DNA of 8,583 nt from positions 1,102 through 9,684 of the forward strand of contig DMYQ01000243.1 in NCBI GenBank assembly GCA_003482555.1, in the 5' to 3' direction. Below, piece after piece: positions 1 to 6,911 of this stretch (position 1 is the first letter of the stretch; each line of letters starts with the position of its first letter). The translations under genes were made by a program, and so were the position numbers. Under the pieces are notes generated by a model. That model was not told the DNA's origin. It searched no databases and saw only the letters and a program-made list of their open reading frames with translations. This DNA is from Janthinobacterium sp. (GTDB lineage: Bacteria; Pseudomonadota; Gammaproteobacteria; Burkholderiales; Burkholderiaceae_D).

Positions 1-375
1 CAGCTGGAACAGATGCATCAATTGAAGACCGGCGCCCTGTTGCGCGCGGCGGTGGTGCTGGGCGCCCTGTGCGGGCGCGACCTGGAGCGGGCCGAACTGC
101 TGGCGTTGAACGCCTACGCGCGCGCCATCGGCCTGGCCTTCCAGGTGGTGGACGACGTGCTCGACGCGACGGCCGACTCGGCCACCCTGGGCAAGACGGC
201 CGGCAAGGACGCGGCCGCCAACAAACCGACTTATGTATCCATTTTGGGCCTGGAGCCATCCAGGGTCTTGGCAGAACAATTGCGGTGCGAGGCCCACGCG
301 GCGCTCGCCCCGTTCGGGGACGCGGCGGGGCGCTTGCGCCAACTGGCCGACCTGATCGTGCAGCGGAAAGCATAA
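1..375 (+). CDS. ispA: Farnesyl diphosphate synthase (geranyltranstransferase), C-terminal part only
   Basis: This is the 3' end of a gene that begins before the window, read in frame from base 1 to the TAA at 373-375. The product is the C-terminal part of a trans-isoprenyl diphosphate synthase, which condenses isopentenyl diphosphate with DMAPP and GPP to make farnesyl diphosphate in the cytoplasm. Visible family marks are HQLKTGALL near the start, the second aspartate-rich motif DDVLD (from base 151) that binds the Mg-diphosphate, and the conserved LGKTAGKD and NKPTYV stretches just after it. The first DDxxD motif must lie upstream and cannot be checked. The gene abuts dxs with no gap, the usual ispA-dxs arrangement, so both early isoprenoid steps are probably co-transcribed. 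The ATG at 13 is internal and is not the real start. Confidence 0.93.
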   Translation, partial: QLEQMHQLKTGALLRAAVVLGALCGRDLERAELLALNAYARAIGLAFQVVDDVLDATADSATLGKTAGKDAAANKPTYVSILGLEPSRVLAEQLRCEAHAALAPFGDAAGRLRQLADLIVQRKA

Positions 376-2244
376 ATGAACTTGCTAGAAAAAATCAACG
401 AAGCGGCCGACGTGCGCAAGCTGACGCGCGCCCAACTGACGCCGCTGGCCAGGGAATTGCGCAACTACCTGCTCGATTCGGTGTCCAAGACGGGCGGCCA
501 CCTGTCGTCCAATCTGGGCACGGTCGAGCTGACCGTGGCCCTGCATTACGTCTTCAACACGCCGCGCGACCGCATCGTCTGGGACGTCGGCCACCAGACT
601 TATTCGCACAAGATCCTGACCGGGCGGCGCGAGCGCATGCACACGCTGCGCCAGTTGAACGGCATTTCCGGCTTCCCGCGCCGCGACGAGAGCGAATACG
701 ACACCTTCGGCACGGCGCACTCGTCGACCTCGATCTCGGCCGCGCTGGGCATGGCGCAGGCGGCCAAGATCAAGGGCGACGACCGCCACTCGATCGCCGT
801 CATCGGCGACGGTTCGATGACGGCCGGCATGGCCTTCGAAGCGCTGAACAACGCCGGCGTGCAGGAAGACATCAAGCTGCTGGTGATCTTGAACGACAAC
901 GACATGTCGATCTCGCCGCCGGTGGGGGCTTTGAACCGCTACCTGGCGCGCCTGATGTCGGGCCAGTTTTACGCGGCTGCCAAGAACGTCGGCAAGTCGG
1001 TCTTGCCCGGCCCCGTGCTGGAATTGGCCAAGCGCTTCGAGGAGCATGCCAAGGGCATGGTGGTGCCGGCCACGATGTTCGAGGAATTCGGCTTCAACTA
1101 CATCGGCCCGATCGACGGCCACGACCTCGATTCCCTGATCCCGACGCTGGAAAACATCAAGAAGCTGAAGGGGCCGCAATTTTTGCACGTGGTGACCAAG
1201 AAAGGCCAGGGCTACAAGCTGGCCGAGGCCGAGCCGGTGCTGTACCACGGCACGCCGAAATTCAATCCGGCCGAAGGCATCAAGCCCGCCGCCGCCGGCA
1301 AGATCACGTACACCGAAGTGTTCGGCAACTGGTTGTGCGACATGGCCGCGCATGACAAGCGCCTGGTCGGCATCACGCCGGCCATGCGCGAAGGCTCGGG
1401 CATGGTGGCTTTCGAGCAGCAATATCCGGACCGCTATTTCGACGTCGGCATCGCCGAGCAGCACGCGGTGACCTTCGCCGCCGGCCTCGCTTGCGAAGAC
1501 ATGAAGCCGGTGGTGGCGATTTATTCCACCTTCCTGCAGCGCGCCTACGATCAACTGATACACGACGTGGCGCTGCAAAACCTGGACGTCACCTTCGCCC
1601 TCGACCGCGCCGGCCTGGTGGGGGCGGACGGCGCCACCCACGCCGGCAATTACGACATGGCGTATCTGCGCTGCATCCCGAACATGGTGATCATGGCGGC
1701 GTCGGATGAAAACGAATGCCGCCAGATGCTCACCACCGGCTACCGCTATCCGGGCCCGGCGGCGGTGCGTTACGCGCGCGGCGCCGGCACCGGCGCCGTC
1801 ATCGACAAGGCCCTTACCGAGCTGCCGCTGGGCAAGGGCGAGATCAAGCGGCGCGGCGCCAAGATCGCCATCCTGGCCTTCGGCACGATGGTCGCGCCCG
1901 CCGTGGCGGCCGGCGTCCAGCTCGACGCCACGGTGGCCAATATGCGCTTCGTCAAGCCGCTCGACGTGGAATTGCTCAAGCAACTGGCGCAGGAACACGA
2001 CTATCTGGTGACGGTGGAAGAGGGTTGCATCATGGGCGGCGCCGGCGCGGCGGTGGCGGAGGCGCTGGCCGCCGAAGGCATCGTCAAGCCGCTGCTGATG
2101 CTGGGCTTGCCGGACAAGTTCATCGACCATGGCGACACGGCCCTGCTGCTGAAAAGCGTCGGCCTGGACGGCGACGGCATCTGCGCTGCGATACGCCAGC
2201 GCTTTGCCGGCGGCGAGCCGCGCCTGGTGGTCAACAACGGCTGA
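376..2244 (+). CDS. dxs: 1-deoxy-D-xylulose-5-phosphate synthase
   Basis: The 622-residue product has the normal length for DXS. This thiamine-diphosphate enzyme condenses pyruvate and glyceraldehyde-3-phosphate to DXP, the first step of the MEP isoprenoid pathway, and also feeds thiamine and pyridoxal synthesis. Visible motifs are GGHLSSNLG with H42, the Mg/ThDP signature GDGSMTAG at 144-151 closing at NDNDMSIS (173-180), the catalytic glutamate E361 in VGIAEQHAV, and DRAGLVGADGATHAG at 410-424, containing the acid D418 and histidine H422 expected in the active site. The C-terminal transketolase-like domain follows and ends in KFIDHGD. The ATG lies directly after the ispA stop codon (TAAATG), so translational coupling is likely; only a weak purine stretch (GGAAAG) precedes it. 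Nothing looks truncated or altered. Confidence 0.98.
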   Translation: MNLLEKINEAADVRKLTRAQLTPLARELRNYLLDSVSKTGGHLSSNLGTVELTVALHYVFNTPRDRIVWDVGHQTYSHKILTGRRERMHTLRQLNGISGFPRRDESEYDTFGTAHSSTSISAALGMAQAAKIKGDDRHSIAVIGDGSMTAGMAFEALNNAGVQEDIKLLVILNDNDMSISPPVGALNRYLARLMSGQFYAAAKNVGKSVLPGPVLELAKRFEEHAKGMVVPATMFEEFGFNYIGPIDGHDLDSLIPTLENIKKLKGPQFLHVVTKKGQGYKLAEAEPVLYHGTPKFNPAEGIKPAAAGKITYTEVFGNWLCDMAAHDKRLVGITPAMREGSGMVAFEQQYPDRYFDVGIAEQHAVTFAAGLACEDMKPVVAIYSTFLQRAYDQLIHDVALQNLDVTFALDRAGLVGADGATHAGNYDMAYLRCIPNMVIMAASDENECRQMLTTGYRYPGPAAVRYARGAGTGAVIDKALTELPLGKGEIKRRGAKIAILAFGTMVAPAVAAGVQLDATVANMRFVKPLDVELLKQLAQEHDYLVTVEEGCIMGGAGAAVAEALAAEGIVKPLLMLGLPDKFIDHGDTALLLKSVGLDGDGICAAIRQRFAGGEPRLVVNNG

Positions 2245-2265
2245 AGTCCGAGCCGTGTTTCAATG

Positions 2266-2291
2266 AAAAACGACGCCGTGGCGTCGTTTTT
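2266..2291. terminator. Bidirectional rho-independent terminator between dxs and the LysR gene
   Basis: A perfect inverted repeat, AAAAACGACGCC at 2266-2277 and GGCGTCGTTTTT at 2280-2291, forms a GC-rich stem (CGACGC/GCGTCG) with a short CGTG loop. It is flanked by A5 on one side and T5 on the other, so both strands read as a stem followed by a U-tract. It starts 22 bases after the dxs stop and lies 38 bases beyond the stop of the convergent LysR gene, so it can end transcripts from both directions. Confidence 0.92.
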
Positions 2292-2328
2292 CGTTTAAAC
2301 CAGACGAATGCCGCCGGATGGGCAAGCC

Positions 2329-3231
2329 TCAACCGGCCTCGCGGTATTGGCGCGCCGTTCCCAGCAACCACTGCTCGAACGCTTGCAGCAGGGGCGAGCT
2401 TTGCTTGTATTCCGGATACACCAGGTAATAGCCCTTGTCGTTGTGCAGCGATAAGTCGCAGGGGATGAGCAACTCGCCGCTGGCCAGTTCGGCCAGCACG
2501 AAAAAGCGCGGCACCAGCGCCACGCCCAGGCCGGCGCGCGCCGCTTCGACCAGCATCGAAAACAATTCATAGCGCTGTCCGCTCATGCAGTCGACGTCGT
2601 GCACGCGCGCCTGCGCCAGCCATTGACGCCAGGCGTCGGGCCGGGCCGACTGATGCAGCAAAGTCAGGCGCGCCAGGTCGGCCGGCCGCAAACCGCTCGC
2701 GCCGTTCAGCAGTTGCGGGCTGCACACGGGCGTCATTTCCTCGCCGAACAGGTGCTGGGCGATGGCGCCCGGCCACACGGGATTGCCGAAATGGATGGCG
2801 GCCGTGAACGGGGTGTCGGTGAAGATGAAGGGTTCGGAACGGGTCGTCAAATTGAGCGTGATGTGGCCGTGCTGCGCATAGAAGTGCGGCAGGCGCGGGA
2901 TCAACCAGCGCGTGGCGAAGGTTGGTATCACGGCCAGTTCCAGGATGCCGCCGGCGCCGCGCTGCGTCATCACGGCCAGGGTGTCGCGCTCGATCTTGTC
3001 GAGATGTTCGCGCAGCTGTTTCGCGTAAGCGCGGCCGATGTCGGTCAGGCTGACGCGGCGCTTGACCCGGTTGAACAGGGCCAGTCCCACATAGTCTTCC
3101 AGGGCTGCGATCTGCCGCCCCACGGCGCTCGGCGTGAGCGCCAGTTCGTCCGCGCTGCGGGTAAAGCTTTCATGGCGGGCCGCCGCTTCAAAGGCGATCA
3201 GCGCCTCCATGCTGGGGATCTTTCTTCTCAC
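2329..3231 (-). CDS. LysR-family transcriptional regulator, GcvA-like
   Basis: The 300-residue protein has the standard LysR length. A winged helix-turn-helix occupies about residues 5-65 (IPSMEALIAFEAAARHESF, then ADELALTPSAVGRQIAALE), followed by the linker helix and a periplasmic-binding-protein-like effector domain from about residue 92. Phrases such as AAIHFGNP and CSPQLL are typical of the GcvA/TrpI-like subgroup. The start is a GTG at 3229-3231: a good GAGG ribosome site lies eight bases upstream, and a nearer ATG is followed at once by a stop codon. The next in-frame ATG (codon 8) would trim the DNA-binding domain. The gene is divergent from the KamA-like gene across 231 bp, the usual LysR-target layout, so it probably controls that cluster in response to a small-molecule effector, possibly the pathway substrate. 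The effector cannot be read from the sequence. Confidence 0.93.
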   Translation of the reverse strand: MRRKIPSMEALIAFEAAARHESFTRSADELALTPSAVGRQIAALEDYVGLALFNRVKRRVSLTDIGRAYAKQLREHLDKIERDTLAVMTQRGAGGILELAVIPTFATRWLIPRLPHFYAQHGHITLNLTTRSEPFIFTDTPFTAAIHFGNPVWPGAIAQHLFGEEMTPVCSPQLLNGASGLRPADLARLTLLHQSARPDAWRQWLAQARVHDVDCMSGQRYELFSMLVEAARAGLGVALVPRFFVLAELASGELLIPCDLSLHNDKGYYLVYPEYKQSSPLLQAFEQWLLGTARQYREAG

Positions 3232-3462
3232 ACTACATTCCTCAAACGCACAACATCACGAGTTTTTATCATTTGTGCAATATCCCGGTTAACGCAACAC
3301 TAGCTCTGTCGCGTCCAGCCCGGATGCAGAACCGCCCGGCTCGGCGCGGCCACGAAATATTACGCGGACTATATTGATTTTACTCAAGCATTGCAAGGCT
3401 GTTTGCGTTCGATCAAGGCCCGATGAAGCAACGATCCCATCAATCCATAGTGGAGACTCAAC
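3232..3462. promoter_or_regulatory. Divergent promoter/operator region between the LysR gene and the KamA-like gene
   Basis: This 231-bp gap must carry both divergent promoters and probably the LysR binding site. Two dyads stand out. GCACAA at 3248-3253 is mirrored by TTGTGC at 3273-3278 with a 19-base spacer, close to the LysR gene start. AATAT at 3356-3360 is mirrored by ATATT at 3371-3375 with a 10-base spacer. The second dyad overlaps TATATT (3370-3375), a 5-of-6 match to a -10 box for the KamA-like gene, although no convincing -35 precedes it at 17 bases. A good ribosome site (GGAG, 3452-3455) lies seven bases before the ATG at 3463. No convincing small gene was seen. The individual boxes are tentative; the regional role is likely. 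Confidence 0.6.
3240..3243 (-). promoter_or_regulatory. Ribosome binding site fixing the GTG start of the LysR gene
   Basis: On the minus strand GAGG (CCTC on the plus strand) sits eight bases before the GTG at 3229-3231. No comparable site precedes the internal ATG seven codons later. This is why the GTG is chosen. Confidence 0.65.
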
Positions 3463-4899
3463 ATGCGCGACGAAGCGGCGGAAGTGAAATTGGCGGCACC
3501 GAAATTCAAACCCTATACGCGGCAAACCATCCACCAGGCGCCCCAGTGGGCCCTGTTGGCGCCCGATTTGCAGGAAGCCGTGCTGGTGGTGGCGCGCGTC
3601 TTGCCGTTCCGCACCAACCAATATGTGATGAATGAATTGATCGACTGGAACAATGTCCCGGACGATCCGATTTACCGCCTGACTTTCCCGCACCGCGACA
3701 TGCTGGCGCCGGAAGATTACGCCCGTTTGCGCGATCTGGTGCTGATGCAAAAGGATGAAGTGGGCATAGAACGGGAAGTCAAGCGCCTGCGCCTGGGCAT
3801 GAATCCGCACCCGGCCGGCCAGATGACGCACAACGTGCCGATGATGGACGACGAACCGGTGCGCGGCTTGCAGCACAAGTACAAGCAGACGGTGCTGTTT
3901 TTCCCCAGCGCCGGCCAGACTTGCCACGCGTATTGCACCTTTTGCTTCCGCTGGCCCCAATTCGTCGGCATGGAAGACCTGAAGTTCGACGCCAAGGAAT
4001 CGAAGGAACTGGTCAGCTACCTGAAGCTGCATCCGGAAGTGACGGACGTGCTCATCACCGGCGGCGACCCCCTGATCATGAGCACGCGCGCGCTGGCCGG
4101 CTATATCGAACCGCTGCTGGTGCCGGAACTGGCGCATATCCAGAACATCCGCATCGGCACCAAGTCGGTCTCGTACTGGCCGCAGCGCTTCGTCACCGAC
4201 AACGACGCCGACGATCTGCTGGCCCTGTTTCGCAAGGTGGTCGACTCGGGCAAGAATCTGGCGCTGATGGGGCATTACAACCATCCGGCCGAATTGCGGC
4301 CCGCCATCGCGCAACAGGCGGTCAAGCGCATCGTCTCTTCCGGCGCCACCCTGCGCATGCAGGCGCCCCTGATCCGCCACATCAACGAAGACCCGAAAGG
4401 CTGGGCCGAACTGTGGACCACGGGCGTGCGCCTGGGCGCCATTCCCTACTATATGTTCATCGAAAGGGATACCGGCCCCAGCCAGTATTTCCGCTTGCCG
4501 CTGGCGAAGGCTTATGAAACCTTCCAGGCCGCGTATCAAATGGTGTCGGGCCTGTCGCGCACGGTGCGCGGACCGTCGATGAGCGCCTTCCCGGGCAAGG
4601 TGGCGATCGATGGCATCGTCACGATAGGCGGCGAAAAAGTCTTTGCGCTGCAATTTCTGCAAGCCCGCAATCCGGACTGGGTGCGCCGGCCCTTTTACGC
4701 GAAATTCGACGCCGAGGCGACCTGGCTGGACGACCTGGTGCCGGCCTTCGGCGAGAAGCGCTTCTTCTTTGAAAGCGAGCCGGATGCGCCGCGCCAGGTG
4801 ATTCCCATCGCCCGCCTGCAGGGCGCGCAAGGGGCCATGGCCGATGCCGCCGCCACCGACGGCGCCAACGACGCCGGCGACCAGCACACGGGAACCTGA
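3463..4899 (+). CDS. KamA-family radical SAM protein (lysine 2,3-aminomutase-like), substrate unknown
   Basis: The 478-residue product belongs to the PLP-dependent radical SAM aminomutase family. A KamA-type N-terminal region (VPDDPIYRLTFP, about 65-76) leads into a radical SAM barrel with C154-x3-C158-x2-C161 for the [4Fe-4S] cluster, a GGDPL SAM-binding motif at 200-204, and HYNHP at 271-275, matching HFNHP in lysine aminomutases. K379 in AFPGKV is the likely PLP Schiff-base lysine. The three cluster cysteines are the only cysteines, so the C-terminal zinc site of clostridial enzymes is absent. By remembered alignment, the two aspartates that bind the lysine side-chain amine (D293 and D330 of the clostridial enzyme) correspond here to about R335 and S374, so lysine is an unlikely substrate. 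A GGAG box precedes the ATG. The last 25 or so residues are an Ala/Gly/Asp-rich tail. It is the first gene of the cluster, three bases before the aminotransferase. Confidence 0.88.
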   Translation: MRDEAAEVKLAAPKFKPYTRQTIHQAPQWALLAPDLQEAVLVVARVLPFRTNQYVMNELIDWNNVPDDPIYRLTFPHRDMLAPEDYARLRDLVLMQKDEVGIEREVKRLRLGMNPHPAGQMTHNVPMMDDEPVRGLQHKYKQTVLFFPSAGQTCHAYCTFCFRWPQFVGMEDLKFDAKESKELVSYLKLHPEVTDVLITGGDPLIMSTRALAGYIEPLLVPELAHIQNIRIGTKSVSYWPQRFVTDNDADDLLALFRKVVDSGKNLALMGHYNHPAELRPAIAQQAVKRIVSSGATLRMQAPLIRHINEDPKGWAELWTTGVRLGAIPYYMFIERDTGPSQYFRLPLAKAYETFQAAYQMVSGLSRTVRGPSMSAFPGKVAIDGIVTIGGEKVFALQFLQARNPDWVRRPFYAKFDAEATWLDDLVPAFGEKRFFFESEPDAPRQVIPIARLQGAQGAMADAAATDGANDAGDQHTGT

Positions 4900-4902
4900 A
4901 CC

Positions 4903-6249
4903 ATGAGTCATTTATTGCACAGGCAGATACATCACGACTATCCGGTGGCCAGCGGCGGCAATGGCGTCCACCTGATCGACGCGGCCGGCCGCCGTTACAT
5001 CGATGCCAGCGGCGGCGCCGCCGTCTCATGCCTCGGCCACCAGCATCCTCGGGTGCTGGCGGCCATGCACGCCCAGCTCGACAAACTGGCTTATGCGCAC
5101 ACCAGTTTTTTCACTTCCGAGGCGGCCGAGGCGCTGGGCGCGGAATTGCTGGCCCGTGCCCCGGCCAATATGTCGCACGTCTATCTGGTGTCGGGCGGTT
5201 CGGAAGCGGTGGAAGCGGCGCTGAAGATGGCGCGCCAGTATTTTGTCGAGCGCGGCGAGCCGCAGCGGCGGCATTTCATTTCGCGCCGGCAAAGCTATCA
5301 CGGCAACACCTTGGGTGCGCTCGCCGTCGGCGGCAACGCCTGGCGGCGCCAGCAGTTCGCGCCCATCCTGGCCGATAGCCACTATATCGATCCCTGCTAT
5401 GCCTACCGTTACCGCGACGAGGCGGAAACGGCCGAAGCCTACGGCTTGCGCGCGGCGGACCAACTGGAGGCGAAGATCCTGGAACTGGGGGCCGCCAATG
5501 TGATCGCCTTTGTCGCCGAAACCGTGGTCGGCGCGACGCTGGGGGCGGTGCCGCCGGCGCCCGGCTACCTGGCGCGCATCCGCGACATCTGCGACCGCCA
5601 CGGCATCTTGCTGATACTCGACGAAGTCATGTGCGGCATGGGCCGCACCGGCACCCTGCACGCCTGCGAGCAAGAGGGCGTCATGCCCGACTTGCTGACG
5701 GTGGCCAAGGGCCTGGGCGGCGGCTATGCGCCGATCGGCGCCACTTTTGTCGCGAAACACATCTACGACGCCTTCGCGCAGGGCTCCGGCCTGTTCCAGC
5801 ATGGCCACACCTATGTCGGCCATCCGCTCGCCTGCGCCGCCGCCCTGGCCGTGCAGCGGGTGATACGCGACGAGCGCCTGCTCGAGAACGTGGTTCAGCG
5901 CGGGGCCCAGCTCGAGCAAGCCTTGCGCGCCCGCTTCGCCGACCATCCGCATGTCGGCGACATCCGCGGACGGGGGCTGTTCTGGGGCCTGGAACTGGTC
6001 GCCGAACGGTCCACGAAGACGCCTTTCGACGCCTCCCTGCGCCTGCACGCGAGCGTCAAGTCGAACGCCATGCAGCGCGGCCTGCTGGCCTACCCGATGG
6101 GCGGCACGATCGATGGCCGCTCGGGCGACCATATCCTGCTGGCGCCGCCCTTCATTTGCGACGCCGGCACCATCGACGCCATCGTCGACCGCCTGGGCGA
6201 GGCGATCGATGCGGCCATAGTCCGCGCCCCGGCCAGGCTGCGCGCCTAG
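4903..6249 (+). CDS. Class III PLP-dependent aminotransferase
   Basis: The 448-residue protein has the usual length for fold-type I, class III (omega/ornithine-type) aminotransferases, which move amino groups from omega- or beta-amines to a keto acid. Seen in order are an N-terminal DAAGRRYIDASGGAAV segment, the phosphate-binding SGGSEAVEAALKMAR (97-111), a YHGNTLGAL segment, LILDEVMCGMGRTG with the PLP-pyridine aspartate D240, the Schiff-base lysine K269 in TVAKGLGGGYAP, and GHTYVGHPLACAAAL. All key residues are present. The ATG follows the KamA-like stop by three bases, so the two are almost certainly co-transcribed and may be translationally coupled. Bacillus subtilis also carries a kamA homologue (yodO) near a class III aminotransferase (yodT), which supports a shared pathway. 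The amine donor cannot be deduced; a beta- or omega-amino acid made by the aminomutase-like enzyme is an inference. Confidence 0.92.
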   Translation: MSHLLHRQIHHDYPVASGGNGVHLIDAAGRRYIDASGGAAVSCLGHQHPRVLAAMHAQLDKLAYAHTSFFTSEAAEALGAELLARAPANMSHVYLVSGGSEAVEAALKMARQYFVERGEPQRRHFISRRQSYHGNTLGALAVGGNAWRRQQFAPILADSHYIDPCYAYRYRDEAETAEAYGLRAADQLEAKILELGAANVIAFVAETVVGATLGAVPPAPGYLARIRDICDRHGILLILDEVMCGMGRTGTLHACEQEGVMPDLLTVAKGLGGGYAPIGATFVAKHIYDAFAQGSGLFQHGHTYVGHPLACAAALAVQRVIRDERLLENVVQRGAQLEQALRARFADHPHVGDIRGRGLFWGLELVAERSTKTPFDASLRLHASVKSNAMQRGLLAYPMGGTIDGRSGDHILLAPPFICDAGTIDAIVDRLGEAIDAAIVRAPARLRA

Positions 6250-6269
6250 TACGGCACGATCGGTAGCGT

Positions 6270-6298
6270 GCGCGGCCGGGGCGAACTCCCTGCCGCGC
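6270..6298 (+). other. Intercistronic hairpin between aminotransferase and CMD-family genes
   Basis: GCGCGGC (6270-6276) pairs with GCCGCGC (6292-6298), and an inner GGG/CCC (6278-6280 with 6288-6290) extends the stem around a 7-base loop after one mismatch. It lies in the 86-bp gap between the two genes. No U-tract follows, so it is not a canonical terminator. It may stabilise or partly attenuate the message. An alternative pairing GGCCGG/CCGGCC (6274-6279 with 6298-6303) competes with it. Confidence 0.4.
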
Positions 6299-6322
6299 CG
6301 GCCCTTGCCCTTTATCTATGAC

Positions 6323-6326
6323 AGGA
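6323..6326 (+). promoter_or_regulatory. Ribosome binding site fixing the start of the CMD-family gene
   Basis: AGGA lies nine bases before the ATG at 6336. The upstream in-frame ATG at 6318 has only a pyrimidine-rich stretch before it and would place this ribosome site inside the coding region, so 6336 is preferred. Confidence 0.65.
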
Positions 6327-6335
6327 ATTCACGCC

Positions 6336-6899
6336 ATGCCCCGCATACCCTATACCGCGCCCGATCTGGCGCAACCGAAAGACATCGTCGATGCGATCCG
6401 CGTCCGCCGCGGCGGACATTTGCTGAACCTGGATCGCATGCTCTTGCACAGCCCGCCCTTTGCGCGGGGCTGGAATGCCTTCCTGGGCGAAGTGCGCGGC
6501 GGACTCGACCTGCCGCCCAAATGGCGCGAGCTTGCCATTTGCGTGGTGGCGGTGCAGAACGGCGCCGAGTATGAGTTTCACCACCATGCCCCGGAATTCA
6601 TCCACGCCGGCGGCGACGCGCGCCAGATCGACGCCCTGCGCCAGCCGCAAGCCTGCCTGAGCGAGTCCTCCCCCTTCGACGCGCGGGAGCGCGCGGTGAT
6701 CGCCCTGACGCTGGACATGACGCGCCGGGTCCAGGTCGAAGAAAGCACCTTCGCGGCGGCGCTGGCGGCGCTGGACAATCGCCGCCACGTGGTCGAACTG
6801 GTGGGCGTGATCGCGGCCTACAACATGGTGTCGCGCTTTTTGGTCGCGCTCGATATCGCGCCCGAAGAAGCGGCGCCATCGTTCCCGAACATTCGCTAA
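6336..6899 (+). CDS. Carboxymuconolactone decarboxylase-family (AhpD-like fold) protein without the CxxC pair
   Basis: The 187-residue product (193 if the ATG at 6318 is used) has an AhpD/CMD-type all-helical core. The diagnostic stretch is KWRELAICVVAVQNGAEYEF (62-81) followed by HHH (82-84). Aligned on spacing to mycobacterial AhpD (E118, C130, C133, H137), it keeps E65 and H84 but has A77 and E80 in place of the two redox cysteines. It is therefore unlikely to be a thiol peroxidase, and fits the variant subgroup with an EYEW/F-type motif, whose members include decarboxylases and proteins of unknown role. The only other cysteines are at about residue 69 and in QACLSE. It is third in the cluster, 86 bp after the aminotransferase and 12 bp before fdxA. 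Its reaction is not known; a role on a pathway intermediate is inferred from position alone. Confidence 0.85.
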   Translation: MPRIPYTAPDLAQPKDIVDAIRVRRGGHLLNLDRMLLHSPPFARGWNAFLGEVRGGLDLPPKWRELAICVVAVQNGAEYEFHHHAPEFIHAGGDARQIDALRQPQACLSESSPFDARERAVIALTLDMTRRVQVEESTFAAALAALDNRRHVVELVGVIAAYNMVSRFLVALDIAPEEAAPSFPNIR

Positions 6900-6911
6900 C
6901 TGGAGTCAACA

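Noticed and set aside
69..1355. Plus-strand open frame (428 codons) overlapping ispA and dxs
   Set aside because: It is an Arg/Gly/Pro-rich out-of-frame reading of two well-supported genes.
385..2130. Long open frame on the minus strand across dxs (581 codons)
   Set aside because: It is antisense to an unmistakable dxs, rich in Arg/His/Val as expected from the complement of GC-rich codons, and has no recognisable domain.
3463..4899. Annotation as EpmB (EF-P beta-lysylation) or as true lysine 2,3-aminomutase
   Set aside because: EpmB proteins are shorter (about 340 residues), and the lysine-recognition acids of the aminomutase are not found at the matching positions.
3289..4911. Long minus-strand open frame (540 codons) opposite the KamA-like gene
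   Set aside because: The plus strand carries all radical SAM motifs. The antisense product is compositionally biased and would run through the divergent promoter region.
5026..6132. Minus-strand open frame (368 codons) opposite the aminotransferase
   Set aside because: It is a shadow of the real gene in high-GC DNA; its sequence is low-complexity and has no family resemblance.
6318..6335. Upstream ATG as start of the CMD-family gene
   Set aside because: It has no ribosome site before it, while AGGA sits correctly before the ATG at 6336.
6336..6899. Annotation as an alkylhydroperoxidase AhpD
   Set aside because: Both catalytic cysteines of AhpD are missing at the expected spacing, so only the fold-family name is supported.
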